Source of the DNA: Anaerocolumna sp. AGMB13025
GTDB taxonomy: Bacteria > Bacillota > Clostridia > Lachnospirales > Lachnospiraceae
Assembly: GCF_029689925.1 (NCBI RefSeq)
Contig: NZ_CP121445.1
Location: 1,729,001 to 1,793,000, forward strand
Length of the DNA: 64,000 nucleotides
Direction of reading: 5' to 3'
In this document: one piece after another, positions 9,202 to 17,252 of the stretch
Position numbering within the stretch: position 1 is the stretch's first letter
Layout: the number at the start of each line of letters is the position of its first letter
Made by a program: the position numbers and the translations under genes
Notes under the pieces: generated by a model
Databases searched by the model: none
The model's input: only the letters and a program-made list of their open reading frames with translations
What the model was told of the DNA's origin: nothing

Positions 9202-9296
9202 TAAATCATAGAATAGTATCAAAAATATCGAGTATTTTAGATAAATGTAATCATCTATAGAGTATTATATCATTGTAACCCAAAAAATCAATTGAT
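9202..9296 (+). repeat. 95-bp direct repeat, copy 1 (leader-like sequence)
   Basis: Shares most positions with 11618-11712, including long identical blocks TAAATCATAGAATAGTATCA and CTATAGAGTATTATATCATT. Copy 2 is the immediate leader of the GH31 gene; this copy leads into a fragment of a phzF-like gene instead. The two copies flank the GH5 gene in the same orientation. Confidence 0.8.
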
Positions 9297-9306
9297 CTAT
9301 TGGCAA

Positions 9307-9366
9307 ATTAGTATTTCTGGGAAAGCAGTTTACGTGGGAGATATATGTATTGAGTATTTACTGTAA
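9307..9366 (+). pseudogene. 3' fragment of a PhzF-family gene
   Basis: The frame reads ISISGKAVYVGDICIEYLL and stops. The complete phzF-like gene at 33014-33922 ends with SISGKAVYVGDISIEY, and the nucleotides match closely across this stretch and weakly beyond the stop. Only the last 19 codons remain, so this is a stranded gene end brought in by rearrangement. Confidence 0.8.
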
Positions 9367-9464
9367 TAACCTACGATATAAAGGCTTTATTAGAACGTAC
9401 CATTTTCCCACCATACACTAGCTGCTGTCTGACTGACGGCAGCATTGTTGCTTAAAAATTCCTA

Positions 9465-9506
9465 AGAGCCGGTAATTGTGAGTATAATCACAGTTGTCGG
9501 CTCTTT
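9465..9506 (-). terminator. Terminator of the GH5 gene
   Basis: Long hairpin AAGAGCC...GGCTCTT with further inner pairing (TTGTGA/TCACAG). On the minus strand it follows the GH5 stop codon by about 30 bases and is followed by AGGAATTTTTA. Confidence 0.65.
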
Positions 9507-9535
9507 CTTCAATTGTAAAATGGGTTCCGCTTAAT

Positions 9536-11212
9536 TTATTTTGTGAACTTTATATTATCTAAAGAAATGTCATCCGAGCTTGCACCAACAAATAATATCA
9601 TATTTGTTACGATACTATCATTGGAATCAGCAGATATGGATTTGAAATTGGGACTATCGTCAAGCGTAATCGTCAAGGCTGCTTTATAGGTACCATCTGA
9701 CTGTGCTATGAAATTATTAGCACTGACACGTACCGCTCTTGTCGGATTTGCCCATCCATTACTGGTACTTTGGGGAATAGCAGCTATCGAAACATTGGTT
9801 GGTGAGGGTGATATAACATCCATTGTAAGTTTTGTATCACCATATATATTAATGGACTGACCCCAGACATCAGCGGAAAGCCGGGTATTTGCCCAAAAGT
9901 TATTTTCCGATAGATCATTGCTGCCATAGGTATTCAGTCCGCGAAGTTCTAATGCATTATTTGCGTTTTGTATCATAATGGAAGTAATCGGGCTATCTGC
10001 ATTAATACCAAATCCTTGCGTGGTTCCATCATTAAAATCCCAGAAACCGGAAGAAAAATCTATTGGTGGTTGAGGTTTATTTGGCATGGGATCATCTGGA
10101 GTGGCATAATATATTCCTTTAATACGAGCCCGTACATATTGACCGGAGGTGGTTAATTCACTCTGTGACCATACGTTATCATAACCAGGATCAAAACTGG
10201 TGGAACTATTTAGTGCAGAGGCTACTTCGTTCTTGTTGCACAGTGAAAAATTACACCAGCTTATGTTGTTTGCATTAAGGAAATCCAACCATGCATCCGC
10301 TTTTGCTAAATATGGTCCAGTAGTACCCGTTGCAAGGCTGGTTCCCCATTCTGTAGCAAATACTCCAACCCCGTGTTCCAGTGCATATCTTACATTACTC
10401 ATCGCATTATTTCTATTGGTATCAACATTTGATACCGGATTGGTACCGCTATAAAAATGAACGGAATACATTGTGTTTTTGTCATCAATTGGGTTATCTG
10501 CTGCCAAATCAGGTCTTTGACTCCAGAAGGGAGAACCAACAATGATAAGATTTTCATTTCCTTTGCTTCTTAAGAGTTTTATGATAGGAGCTGCATAAGC
10601 TTTTACCTCGGCCCATCCGGCAGCATCATTTGATACTCCTCCATTTTCACCATTTGGTTCGTTGCATAATTCATAAATTATGTTTTTATTGTTTGGATAT
10701 AGATCAGAGATTTCATTGAAGAAGTTTTGGGCTCCTGAATAGATACTGTTGTTTGGATTTCCCGGATTTATCATATGCCAGTCTACAATTACATACAGAT
10801 CATTAGCAATCGCATAGTTTATTCCATTTATAACGGACTGTTTAACGGAGGGATTGCTTGCATACCCATCTTCAGCTACATACATGGCAAGACGGATTAC
10901 ATTTGCCTCCCAGTCCTTGGAAAGAGCTGCAAAAGCATTATTATTAATGACCGCTGGAAACCACTGTAACCCATGAGTACTCATACCTCTTAATTGAATT
11001 GGATTTCCGTCTTTGCCGCATAAAGTCATTATGCCGTTTTTATCAAGTACCTGTAAATTACCTCCAACCGAAGGTTTTTTTACATCAGAATTACCAACTA
11101 GATGGGAGTAATCTGATGAAGCTGCTGTTACGGTTGCTTTCGGAATGATAGCTACTATCATAGCAATCATGAAAGCAAGAGAGATCAAAGTTCTTTTTAC
11201 ATTTTTAACCAT
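9536..11212 (-). CDS. Secreted GH5 endoglucanase with CBM17/28
   Basis: 558 residues. Residues 1-31 are a signal peptide. A GH5 (cellulase subfamily 2 type) barrel follows: [18 protein letters not shown], the acid/base Glu185 in ELCNEPNGE and the nucleophile Glu288 in FATEWGTS. After a short proline-rich linker (about 370-380), residues 385-558 match a CBM17/28 module ([48 protein letters not shown]), which binds amorphous cellulose. Many relatives carry two such modules; here there is one. It hydrolyses internal beta-1,4-glucan bonds outside the cell. Transcribed alone, divergent from the GH31 gene, ribosome site AAGGAGG. Confidence 0.93.
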   Translation of the reverse strand: MVKNVKRTLISLAFMIAMIVAIIPKATVTAASSDYSHLVGNSDVKKPSVGGNLQVLDKNGIMTLCGKDGNPIQLRGMSTHGLQWFPAVINNNAFAALSKDWEANVIRLAMYVAEDGYASNPSVKQSVINGINYAIANDLYVIVDWHMINPGNPNNSIYSGAQNFFNEISDLYPNNKNIIYELCNEPNGENGGVSNDAAGWAEVKAYAAPIIKLLRSKGNENLIIVGSPFWSQRPDLAADNPIDDKNTMYSVHFYSGTNPVSNVDTNRNNAMSNVRYALEHGVGVFATEWGTSLATGTTGPYLAKADAWLDFLNANNISWCNFSLCNKNEVASALNSSTSFDPGYDNVWSQSELTTSGQYVRARIKGIYYATPDDPMPNKPQPPIDFSSGFWDFNDGTTQGFGINADSPITSIMIQNANNALELRGLNTYGSNDLSENNFWANTRLSADVWGQSINIYGDTKLTMDVISPSPTNVSIAAIPQSTSNGWANPTRAVRVSANNFIAQSDGTYKAALTITLDDSPNFKSISADSNDSIVTNMILFVGASSDDISLDNIKFTK

Positions 11213-11414
11213 AGTGTCCTCCTTTTTAATACTAACTCATTTGCTAAGGTGATATTGTAATGCAAATTCCATATATTTCAAATTTGCTCCATAATAGTAC
11301 TGCCAAAATTTTTCTGTGTAAAGTAAAAATTTGTTAACGAAAACTGATTTTAAGTAACGAATTCGATATATTATTTATAAAAACAAGAAAATATCTTTTA
11401 AAAACTGACAAATA

Positions 11415-11445
11415 GCTGTAAAAAATATGATATATTTTTTACAGC
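11415..11445. promoter_or_regulatory. Perfect 14-bp hairpin in the GH5/GH31 divergent region
   Basis: GCTGTAAAAAATAT and its exact complement separated by GAT. It lies 203 bases upstream of the GH5 start and 284 bases upstream of the GH31 start, away from any gene end, and could be a leader terminator or a protein-binding site. The rest of the 515-bp divergent region is AT-rich without clear genes. Confidence 0.45.
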
Positions 11446-11617
11446 CAGTTATTGAGGTTATAGCCTCCAAGGTCATCCTTTATTAGAAAAATCTGGGATT
11501 GCCATTATATTTCTCTGAACTATAATATTGTGCTTACCGATTTGGCAAATATTTTATTTTACAATGTAATCTGAATGGTATTAACGAAAATTTACTTAAA
11601 TAAAAATGGAAGGTAAC

Positions 11618-11712
11618 TAAATCATAGAATAGTATCATAAATAAATAGTATTCTATAAGTATTATAATCTTCTATAGAGTATTATATCATTGTAATCCAA
11701 AAATCAATTGAT
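11618..11712 (+). repeat. 95-bp direct repeat, copy 2 (GH31 leader)
   Basis: Copy of 9202-9296. It ends at the ribosome site AAAGGAGG of the GH31 gene, so this copy is probably the functional promoter/leader. The block CTATAGAGTATTATATCATTG includes a plausible -10 region. Confidence 0.75.
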
Positions 11713-11728
11713 AAAAGGAGGATGTACT

Positions 11729-13762
11729 ATGAAATTTTTAGATGACAATGGAGCCTTGGTATTTTACCATAATGGCGAAATGGGGCGAATTGAAGCTTGG
11801 GGTAAGGATTCTGTCAGAATACGTACCACCATGCTTGGTAAGTTTAATGGAAATGATTGGGCATTGACTGAAAATATTGAGACGATAGATAGCAGTGTAA
11901 AAATTGAAAAGGAAGATCACCTGGTAGGAGATGGAACGATTGATCAGAGGGAAATTGCTTCCATTACCAATGGTCATATTAAGGTAGTGGTGAATTTTGT
12001 TGGTATCATTTCCTGTTATAAAGATGACAAGTTGTTCCTTCGAGAATATTTCCGTATGTATGATGGAACCATTTCAAAAGAGAGCCGTTGCTTGAAAGTG
12101 ATTAACCGCCAGTGGAAGGGAATCATTGGTGGAACCGATTATTCTTTAAATGTAAAATTTGAAAGTAATAAAGGTGAGAAAATCTTTGGTATGGGCCAAT
12201 ATCAACAAAATGATATGGACTTAAAGGGCTGTGTCTTGGAACTGGCTCAGCGTAATTCCCAGATCTCGGTTCCTTTTGCTGTATCTTCCTTAGGGTATGG
12301 CTTCCTTTGGAACAATCCGGCTGTTGGCCGTGTAACCTTTGGTAAGAACTATACCGAGTGGATTGCAAGATCTACAAAGGAGATGGATTACTGGATCACG
12401 GTGGCAGATACACCGAAGCAGATTCTGGCAAACTATACCGCAGTTACCGGTCATGCTGATATGTTTCCGGAAGATCTGATGGGACTTTGGCAATGCAAGC
12501 TGCGCTACAGAACCCAGGAGGAGGTTCTGACAGTTGCCAGGCAGTATCAGAAGGAAGGCATTAAGATTGACCAGATTGTTATTGACTTTTTCCATTGGAC
12601 AGTACAGGGGGATTGGAAATTCGATACCCAGTACTGGCCGAATCCGAAGGCTATGGTAGAGGAACTTCACGCTATGGGAATCAAGGTTATCGTATCTGTA
12701 TGGCCTTCTGTGGATCGCAAGAGTGAAAACTTTGGTCCGATGATGGAGAGAGGCCTTTTGATTAAGACCGAGCGTGGTGCCGCCCAAACCTATGATTATC
12801 AGGGAGACTGCGTGGAGATAGACCCTTTCAATCCTGAGACACGCAAGTATGTATGGGAAGTGTGCAAAAAAAATTATTACGACTTTGGCATTGATGCTTT
12901 CTGGCTGGATAACTCTGAACCGGATTATGGTGTGTATGATTTTGAGAATTACAGATATTGTGATGGACCGGCACTTAGTATTAGTAATTTGTATCCCCAG
13001 ATGTACAGCCGCGTATTCTATGACGAAATGAGTAAGGAAAATAAGCCGGTTGTAAATCTGCTTCGTTGTGCCTGGGCCGGCTCCCAGAAGTACGGCAATG
13101 TGGTTTGGTCCGGTGACGTGCCAAGTACTTTTGAGGCCTTTGCAGACCAGTTACAGTGCGGACTAAATATGGGACTTGCAGGCATTCCCTGGTGGACCAC
13201 AGATATCGGCGGTTTTATGACAGAGGATGTTAATGATCCTGATTTCAGAAATCTCCTGATTCGTTGGTATCAGTTCGCTGTTTATTCAGCTGTACTGCGT
13301 ATGCACGGGGACAGAGGTCCTTACAACATCCCGCCGCTGGATAACAGAGACTGGGGTGGCGGCTACCTTCATACAGGCCAGCCAAATGAGCTTTGGAGTT
13401 ATGGAGAAGATAATTATAAGATTATGAAGAAATACTATGATATTCGTATTGGTATGCATGATTATATCAAAAAACTTTATGAAGAAGCTCATAGGAATGG
13501 CTCACCTTTGATTCGTACTATGTTCTATGAATTTCCGGAAGATGAGAAATGTTGGGAACTTCAGGATCAGTATATGTTTGGTGAAAAATATCTTGTAGCG
13601 CCGATTCTTCATCTCAATGAATTCAAGAGAGACGTATATCTCCCTGCCGGTGAGTGGATATTGACCTCTACCGGGGAAAAATATACCGGCGGCATAACGG
13701 TATCAGTGGATGCACCAATTGAATACACTCCGGTATTTGAGCGCAAGGCAATCGGCTTATAA
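11729..13762 (+). CDS. GH31 alpha-xylosidase/alpha-glucosidase
   Basis: 677 residues, no signal peptide, hence cytoplasmic. It has the N-terminal galactose-mutarotase-like sandwich, the (beta/alpha)8 barrel and C-terminal sandwiches of GH31. The nucleophile is Asp394 in FWLDNSEPD; the acid/base is Asp463 in VWSGDVPST. The QIVIDFFHWTVQGDWKFD segment of the barrel is typical of alpha-xylosidases acting on xyloglucan oligosaccharides, but alpha-glucosidase or another alpha-glycoside activity cannot be excluded. Start at ATG 11729 with AAAGGAGG upstream; a TTG at 11708 is in frame but lies before that site. It probably processes imported oligosaccharides produced by secreted glucanases. Confidence 0.88.
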   Translation: MKFLDDNGALVFYHNGEMGRIEAWGKDSVRIRTTMLGKFNGNDWALTENIETIDSSVKIEKEDHLVGDGTIDQREIASITNGHIKVVVNFVGIISCYKDDKLFLREYFRMYDGTISKESRCLKVINRQWKGIIGGTDYSLNVKFESNKGEKIFGMGQYQQNDMDLKGCVLELAQRNSQISVPFAVSSLGYGFLWNNPAVGRVTFGKNYTEWIARSTKEMDYWITVADTPKQILANYTAVTGHADMFPEDLMGLWQCKLRYRTQEEVLTVARQYQKEGIKIDQIVIDFFHWTVQGDWKFDTQYWPNPKAMVEELHAMGIKVIVSVWPSVDRKSENFGPMMERGLLIKTERGAAQTYDYQGDCVEIDPFNPETRKYVWEVCKKNYYDFGIDAFWLDNSEPDYGVYDFENYRYCDGPALSISNLYPQMYSRVFYDEMSKENKPVVNLLRCAWAGSQKYGNVVWSGDVPSTFEAFADQLQCGLNMGLAGIPWWTTDIGGFMTEDVNDPDFRNLLIRWYQFAVYSAVLRMHGDRGPYNIPPLDNRDWGGGYLHTGQPNELWSYGEDNYKIMKKYYDIRIGMHDYIKKLYEEAHRNGSPLIRTMFYEFPEDEKCWELQDQYMFGEKYLVAPILHLNEFKRDVYLPAGEWILTSTGEKYTGGITVSVDAPIEYTPVFERKAIGL

Positions 13763-14295
13763 AACTCAAAGCCCTTGCTATTAGTCAGATGAAGTTACTG
13801 ACGGAGGAACAGAAAAGTCACAAAAGAGTTAGTAGAAAATATTTCAATACAGTACTGCCAAGGCTTCACTATGTTCAAATGGTATCTTACTTATGCTCTT
13901 CAACCCATGTTGAGTCGATAATAATGATGACCAAATGTGGTTTGGAGGACAAAGAGGTGGATTAACCATTATGTGTAATGGTTTGGAAGTAAAGATTGAG
14001 CAAAAATCGGGCCGAAAAAGAGCGTTTTTCGGCCTTGTTTTTTGCCCTTTTATAGAGGTCAAAGGAAGGTCATAGACAACACCGTGCTTCATAAGGTGAC
14101 CGAAAGCCGCTTTAGGATTTCTTAAACGCTGATTGGGGTTCCTGATCCATGCCACCCGTTGAGTGCTTGGTGCGAACCGGTCAAGTGTATTGTGTGCATG
14201 GGCTTGAACTTATCAAATAAGGGATGATCTTTGTATGCAAAATATTAAGATATAAATTAATTGTATAAGAAAAGCATAAATAAATTTTAAAAGTA
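13763..14295. other. Intergenic region after GH31, with one terminator
   Basis: About 530 bases between GH31 and the marR promoter. Apart from the terminator at 14010-14040 nothing firm was seen. A minus-strand frame at 13844-14155 lacks a ribosome site, crosses the terminator and has no recognisable family, so it is not called. Confidence 0.4.
14010..14040 (+). terminator. Strong intrinsic terminator
   Basis: GGCCGAAAAA and its perfect complement around a 5-base loop, followed by TTGTTTTTTG. Lies about 250 bases after the GH31 stop on the plus strand. Confidence 0.75.
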
Positions 14296-14339
14296 TTGAC
14301 AAAAAACATAGGCACCTATATAATATGCATAGGTACCTA
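14296..14339 (+). promoter_or_regulatory. marR promoter with two palindromic operators
   Basis: TTGACA (14296-14301), 17-base spacer, TATAAT (14319-14324). Two copies of a 10-bp palindrome overlap it: TAGGCACCTA (14309-14318) in the spacer and TAGGTACCTA (14330-14339) just after the -10. Their centres are 21 bp apart, two helical turns, as expected for two repressor dimers on one face. Autoregulation by the MarR gene downstream is the natural reading. Confidence 0.85.
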
Positions 14340-14361
14340 ACAAATAGAAAGGAGTTTACTG

Positions 14362-14802
14362 ATGAATAATGATAATTCTGAGATTTTGTCAGCTTTGTTT
14401 CGACAATGTATTAGCCTTATATCCAGGGGACGCCAAAAGGTTCATCAAAGCCTTGGAGGAGTCCCAGAGGGGCAAGGCAGAATTTTGCGGGAACTTTTAC
14501 AAACAGACGGCATGAGCCAAAAAGAATTGGCGCAAAAATTACAAATTCGTCAGCCCTCTCTTACGGAGCTTCTTTTAAAGCTGGAAAGCGGTGGATATAT
14601 TGAACGCCGACAAAATAAAAATGACAAGCGGATTACCAACGTATTTATCACAGATAAGAGTAGTGAACAGCGCAAGCAGATTGGAATTGCTCGCCAAAAA
14701 ATGTCCCATGATATGTTTCATGCCCTTACTGATGAGGAACAGGTAGCTTTAATAAACCTATTAAATAAGTTGGTAACAGCATGGACGGAAGAATTGGATT
14801 GA
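14362..14802 (+). CDS. MarR-family transcriptional regulator
   Basis: 146 residues. The winged helix is clear (LLQTDGMSQKELAQKLQIRQPSLTELLLKLESGGYIERRQNKNDKR), flanked by the helices that form the MarR dimer interface. RBS AAAGGAG before ATG 14362. Its own promoter carries two matched operators. No drug pump or oxidoreductase follows directly: the next gene in the same direction is a FliB-like protein 234 bases away, so the regulated partner may have been lost or lie elsewhere. The ligand is unknown. Confidence 0.88.
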   Translation: MNNDNSEILSALFRQCISLISRGRQKVHQSLGGVPEGQGRILRELLQTDGMSQKELAQKLQIRQPSLTELLLKLESGGYIERRQNKNDKRITNVFITDKSSEQRKQIGIARQKMSHDMFHALTDEEQVALINLLNKLVTAWTEELD

Positions 14803-15035
14803 AATGTCAATGACGGCTTAGCCAATCTGACAGAAATTTGCAGCGAAACTTGATTTTATGGGGAAACTATGCTTTCAGTTGAGGATGAAATTATGCTTGG
14901 AATATGAAAAAATATTTATGAGCAAACAAGTATAAAGCAAGCAGAATAAATCAAATAGTTATTTACTGGATTAACAGAAGCACTGAGAAATATGAAGTAT
15001 GCAAAATGACCCAATCAGCACATAAGGAGATGATT

Positions 15036-16169
15036 ATGAAGAAAGAAATCAAAACGGACTACTATGACACTTTTACTTGTATTGCTGATAAGTGTTCATT
15101 TACTTGTTGTCAAGAATGGAAAATTGCAGTAGATGAGGATACTTATCTAAAATGGAACCGCTTAAGCGCAAAGCAAAACAATAATAATTTAGATCAATAT
15201 GTAAAACAAAAAGATGGTACACATATCATTAAATTGAATGAAGAGAAGCAGTGTCCTTTCTTAAATGAACAGAAACTTTGCAAGCTGGTATTGAATTTTG
15301 GAGATAAAATTTTGTCTGAAACCTGTGCAGTTTTTCCACGGCAATTACACGAATTTGCAGATAGAAAGGAATATTCTTTGGTGCCTTGTTGCCCGGAAGT
15401 TGTGGATTTGATGAATCAGCAGGATAAAATTTGTTTTACGATGAACATGTTTGAGATGGATGGAGACATTTTGCTGCAGATTCGAACTATGATGATTACT
15501 ATTATGCAAAATCATCACTTTTCAATATCAAAGAGTGTGATGATGATTTTTTATATTCTTCTGGATATTCATCAAAAGGATTCTGTATTAAAAAAAGGGA
15601 TAGACGGATATAAGGACGAAGCTGTTTTAAAAGAATTATCAGATACTATAGATAACTTGCAATTCCAAAGTTTAGATACGTTTGAAGAAAATAATGAACT
15701 TTTTTTGGATATGGCTGAAAATTATCGAAAGCAAGAACTATATACCAGTTATCTGGAACCAATCGCTGTAATTGCGGAAAATTTATCGAGAGATTATGAC
15801 AGGCGAAAAATGCTGGCTCATTTACAGAAATTTGAACAGCAGTTTTCTACTTTTGAACAGTTATTTCGCAATTACCTGGTTGCAGAAATTTTCTCAAATA
15901 GTCTGTTGCCAGAATCTGATTTAGAAAGTATGGTTGTTATGATTCAGTGGATTGCTATGGAATATACGATGATGCGGCATGCAATCTTTCTAAGTTGGTT
16001 ACTTGGTGAACAAGAAAAACTGTCTTATACAGTGGTTCGTAATTATATCATTGTTATATCACGAATGATGGGATATGACCAAGAAGATATTCGTGAATAT
16101 CTGGAAAATAGTTTTAATAGCTTAATATGGGAATGGGGATATTTGGCTTTGCTTATTGGAGCGAGCTAA
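15036..16169 (+). CDS. FliB-family (flagellin lysine-N-methylase-like) Fe-S protein
   Basis: 377 residues. Conserved cysteine pattern of the FliB family: CIADKCSFTCCQEW near the N-terminus, then CPFL, CKLVLNFGDKILSETCAVFPRQ and VPCCPEV within the first 130 residues; the remainder is helical. FliB methylates lysines in flagellin in Salmonella; many clostridial homologues are found away from flagellar genes and their substrate is unknown. Start at ATG 15036 with AAGGAG upstream, preferred to the in-frame ATG at 15006. There are no flagellar genes in the window, so the flagellin assignment is not supported by context. Confidence 0.75.
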   Translation: MKKEIKTDYYDTFTCIADKCSFTCCQEWKIAVDEDTYLKWNRLSAKQNNNNLDQYVKQKDGTHIIKLNEEKQCPFLNEQKLCKLVLNFGDKILSETCAVFPRQLHEFADRKEYSLVPCCPEVVDLMNQQDKICFTMNMFEMDGDILLQIRTMMITIMQNHHFSISKSVMMIFYILLDIHQKDSVLKKGIDGYKDEAVLKELSDTIDNLQFQSLDTFEENNELFLDMAENYRKQELYTSYLEPIAVIAENLSRDYDRRKMLAHLQKFEQQFSTFEQLFRNYLVAEIFSNSLLPESDLESMVVMIQWIAMEYTMMRHAIFLSWLLGEQEKLSYTVVRNYIIVISRMMGYDQEDIREYLENSFNSLIWEWGYLALLIGAS

Positions 16170-16195
16170 TTTCAATGGGATGCACACCGGTTTTT

Positions 16196-16235
16196 AAAGT
16201 ACCCCTCCAAACCCGTAAAGTTTAGAGGGTACTTT
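16196..16235. terminator. Hairpin between convergent genes
   Basis: AAAGTACCC(CTC) pairs with (GAG)GGGTACTTT across an 18-base loop, preceded by TTTTT and located between a plus-strand gene end and a minus-strand gene end. No long T run on either side, so efficiency is uncertain. Confidence 0.45.
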
Positions 16236-16298
16236 ATGTGCTGGTCAATACAGACAGCATTGAAAAAACCCAAACGTTTGAATAGATAATGAGCAAAG

Positions 16299-17132
16299 TC
16301 ATTGTTTCGGCTCATAATGATTCACAGACTGCTCAAAACCATCTTTTTCTCTCCACTGTGTTGGTGTTGTTTGAAAGTGTTTTTTAAACAGCTTCGTAAA
16401 TTCCATCTGATTATCATATCCGACACTGCATGCAACTTCTTTAATCGTCATACTGCTTTTTTTAAGAGATTGTGAAGCAATATCCATTTTAAGAGTAATA
16501 ATAAACTGCTGCGTGCTTATACCACAGATATTTTTAAAGATACGTGTTAGATGACTGCGGTCTATGTTTAAAAAAAGTGCAATTTCAGATACTGTGATCT
16601 GTTTATGAATGTTACTTCTTATATAATTTTTTGCATTAGAGACATAGGTTTCTGCCGTATTCTCGTCTTTCTTTAATAATTTTCCCTTTGTAAGGGTAGC
16701 GATAAATGACCAAAAATGAATCATAATTAGTTCATAGTCAGTCCAGCCTAAATCTATAATATTCTTAAGTGCACTTCCAACACCGTTATCATCATTTATC
16801 ACATGGTTCTCTTGTGAGAAGCCAGTCACAGACATAAGCTTTTCCGAAAAGCTCCCGTCAAATTCAATCCATCGATACAGCCACGGATTATTGTCATCCG
16901 CTTTATAATATGCTGTTTGTTTTGGATAAATAAGGAAAAACTGTCCTGCATGAATTTTATAAGTTTTATTATTAATATGCAGTTCACCCTTTCCGCTGTA
17001 GACGTAATGGATTAAATAAAAATTACGTACTGCGGGTCCAAAGGAATATCCGTTATCGCATTGTTGTTCCCCGTATTGCATGGGATAGATATCACATGAC
17101 ATTAAGGGACTTTTTGCATAATATAATTTCAT
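16299..17132 (-). CDS. AraC-family regulator, probable activator of the GH27 gene
   Basis: 277 residues. N-terminal cupin-type sensor (YVYSGKGELHINNKTYKIHAG) and C-terminal double helix-turn-helix (VSEIALFLNIDRSHLTRIFK, VACSVGYDNQMEFTKLFKK). Start at ATG 17132, which has AGGAG 8 bases upstream; an in-frame ATG at 17153 has none. Divergent from the alpha-galactosidase-like gene with 120 bases between the starts, the usual arrangement for a local activator such as those of melibiose or raffinose genes. The sugar is inferred, not shown. Confidence 0.85.
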   Translation of the reverse strand: MKLYYAKSPLMSCDIYPMQYGEQQCDNGYSFGPAVRNFYLIHYVYSGKGELHINNKTYKIHAGQFFLIYPKQTAYYKADDNNPWLYRWIEFDGSFSEKLMSVTGFSQENHVINDDNGVGSALKNIIDLGWTDYELIMIHFWSFIATLTKGKLLKKDENTAETYVSNAKNYIRSNIHKQITVSEIALFLNIDRSHLTRIFKNICGISTQQFIITLKMDIASQSLKKSSMTIKEVACSVGYDNQMEFTKLFKKHFQTTPTQWREKDGFEQSVNHYEPKQ

Positions 17133-17252
17133 TGTATCAACTCCTGTATTCATAATATCACATTATCCCATAATCACTCAATATAAACCTATTTAATTAC
17201 ATATTAATTTGTTTTATCATATCAAAAAGTACAAGTTTAAGGAGGATTTCGT

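Noticed and set aside
11331..11345. Possible catabolite-repression (cre) site TTGTTAACGAAAACT before GH5
   Set aside because: One mismatch in a conserved position and an AT-rich background make chance likely; no second site supports it.
13844..14155. 103-codon minus-strand open frame between GH31 and marR
   Set aside because: No ribosome site or family resemblance, and it runs across a strong plus-strand terminator hairpin.
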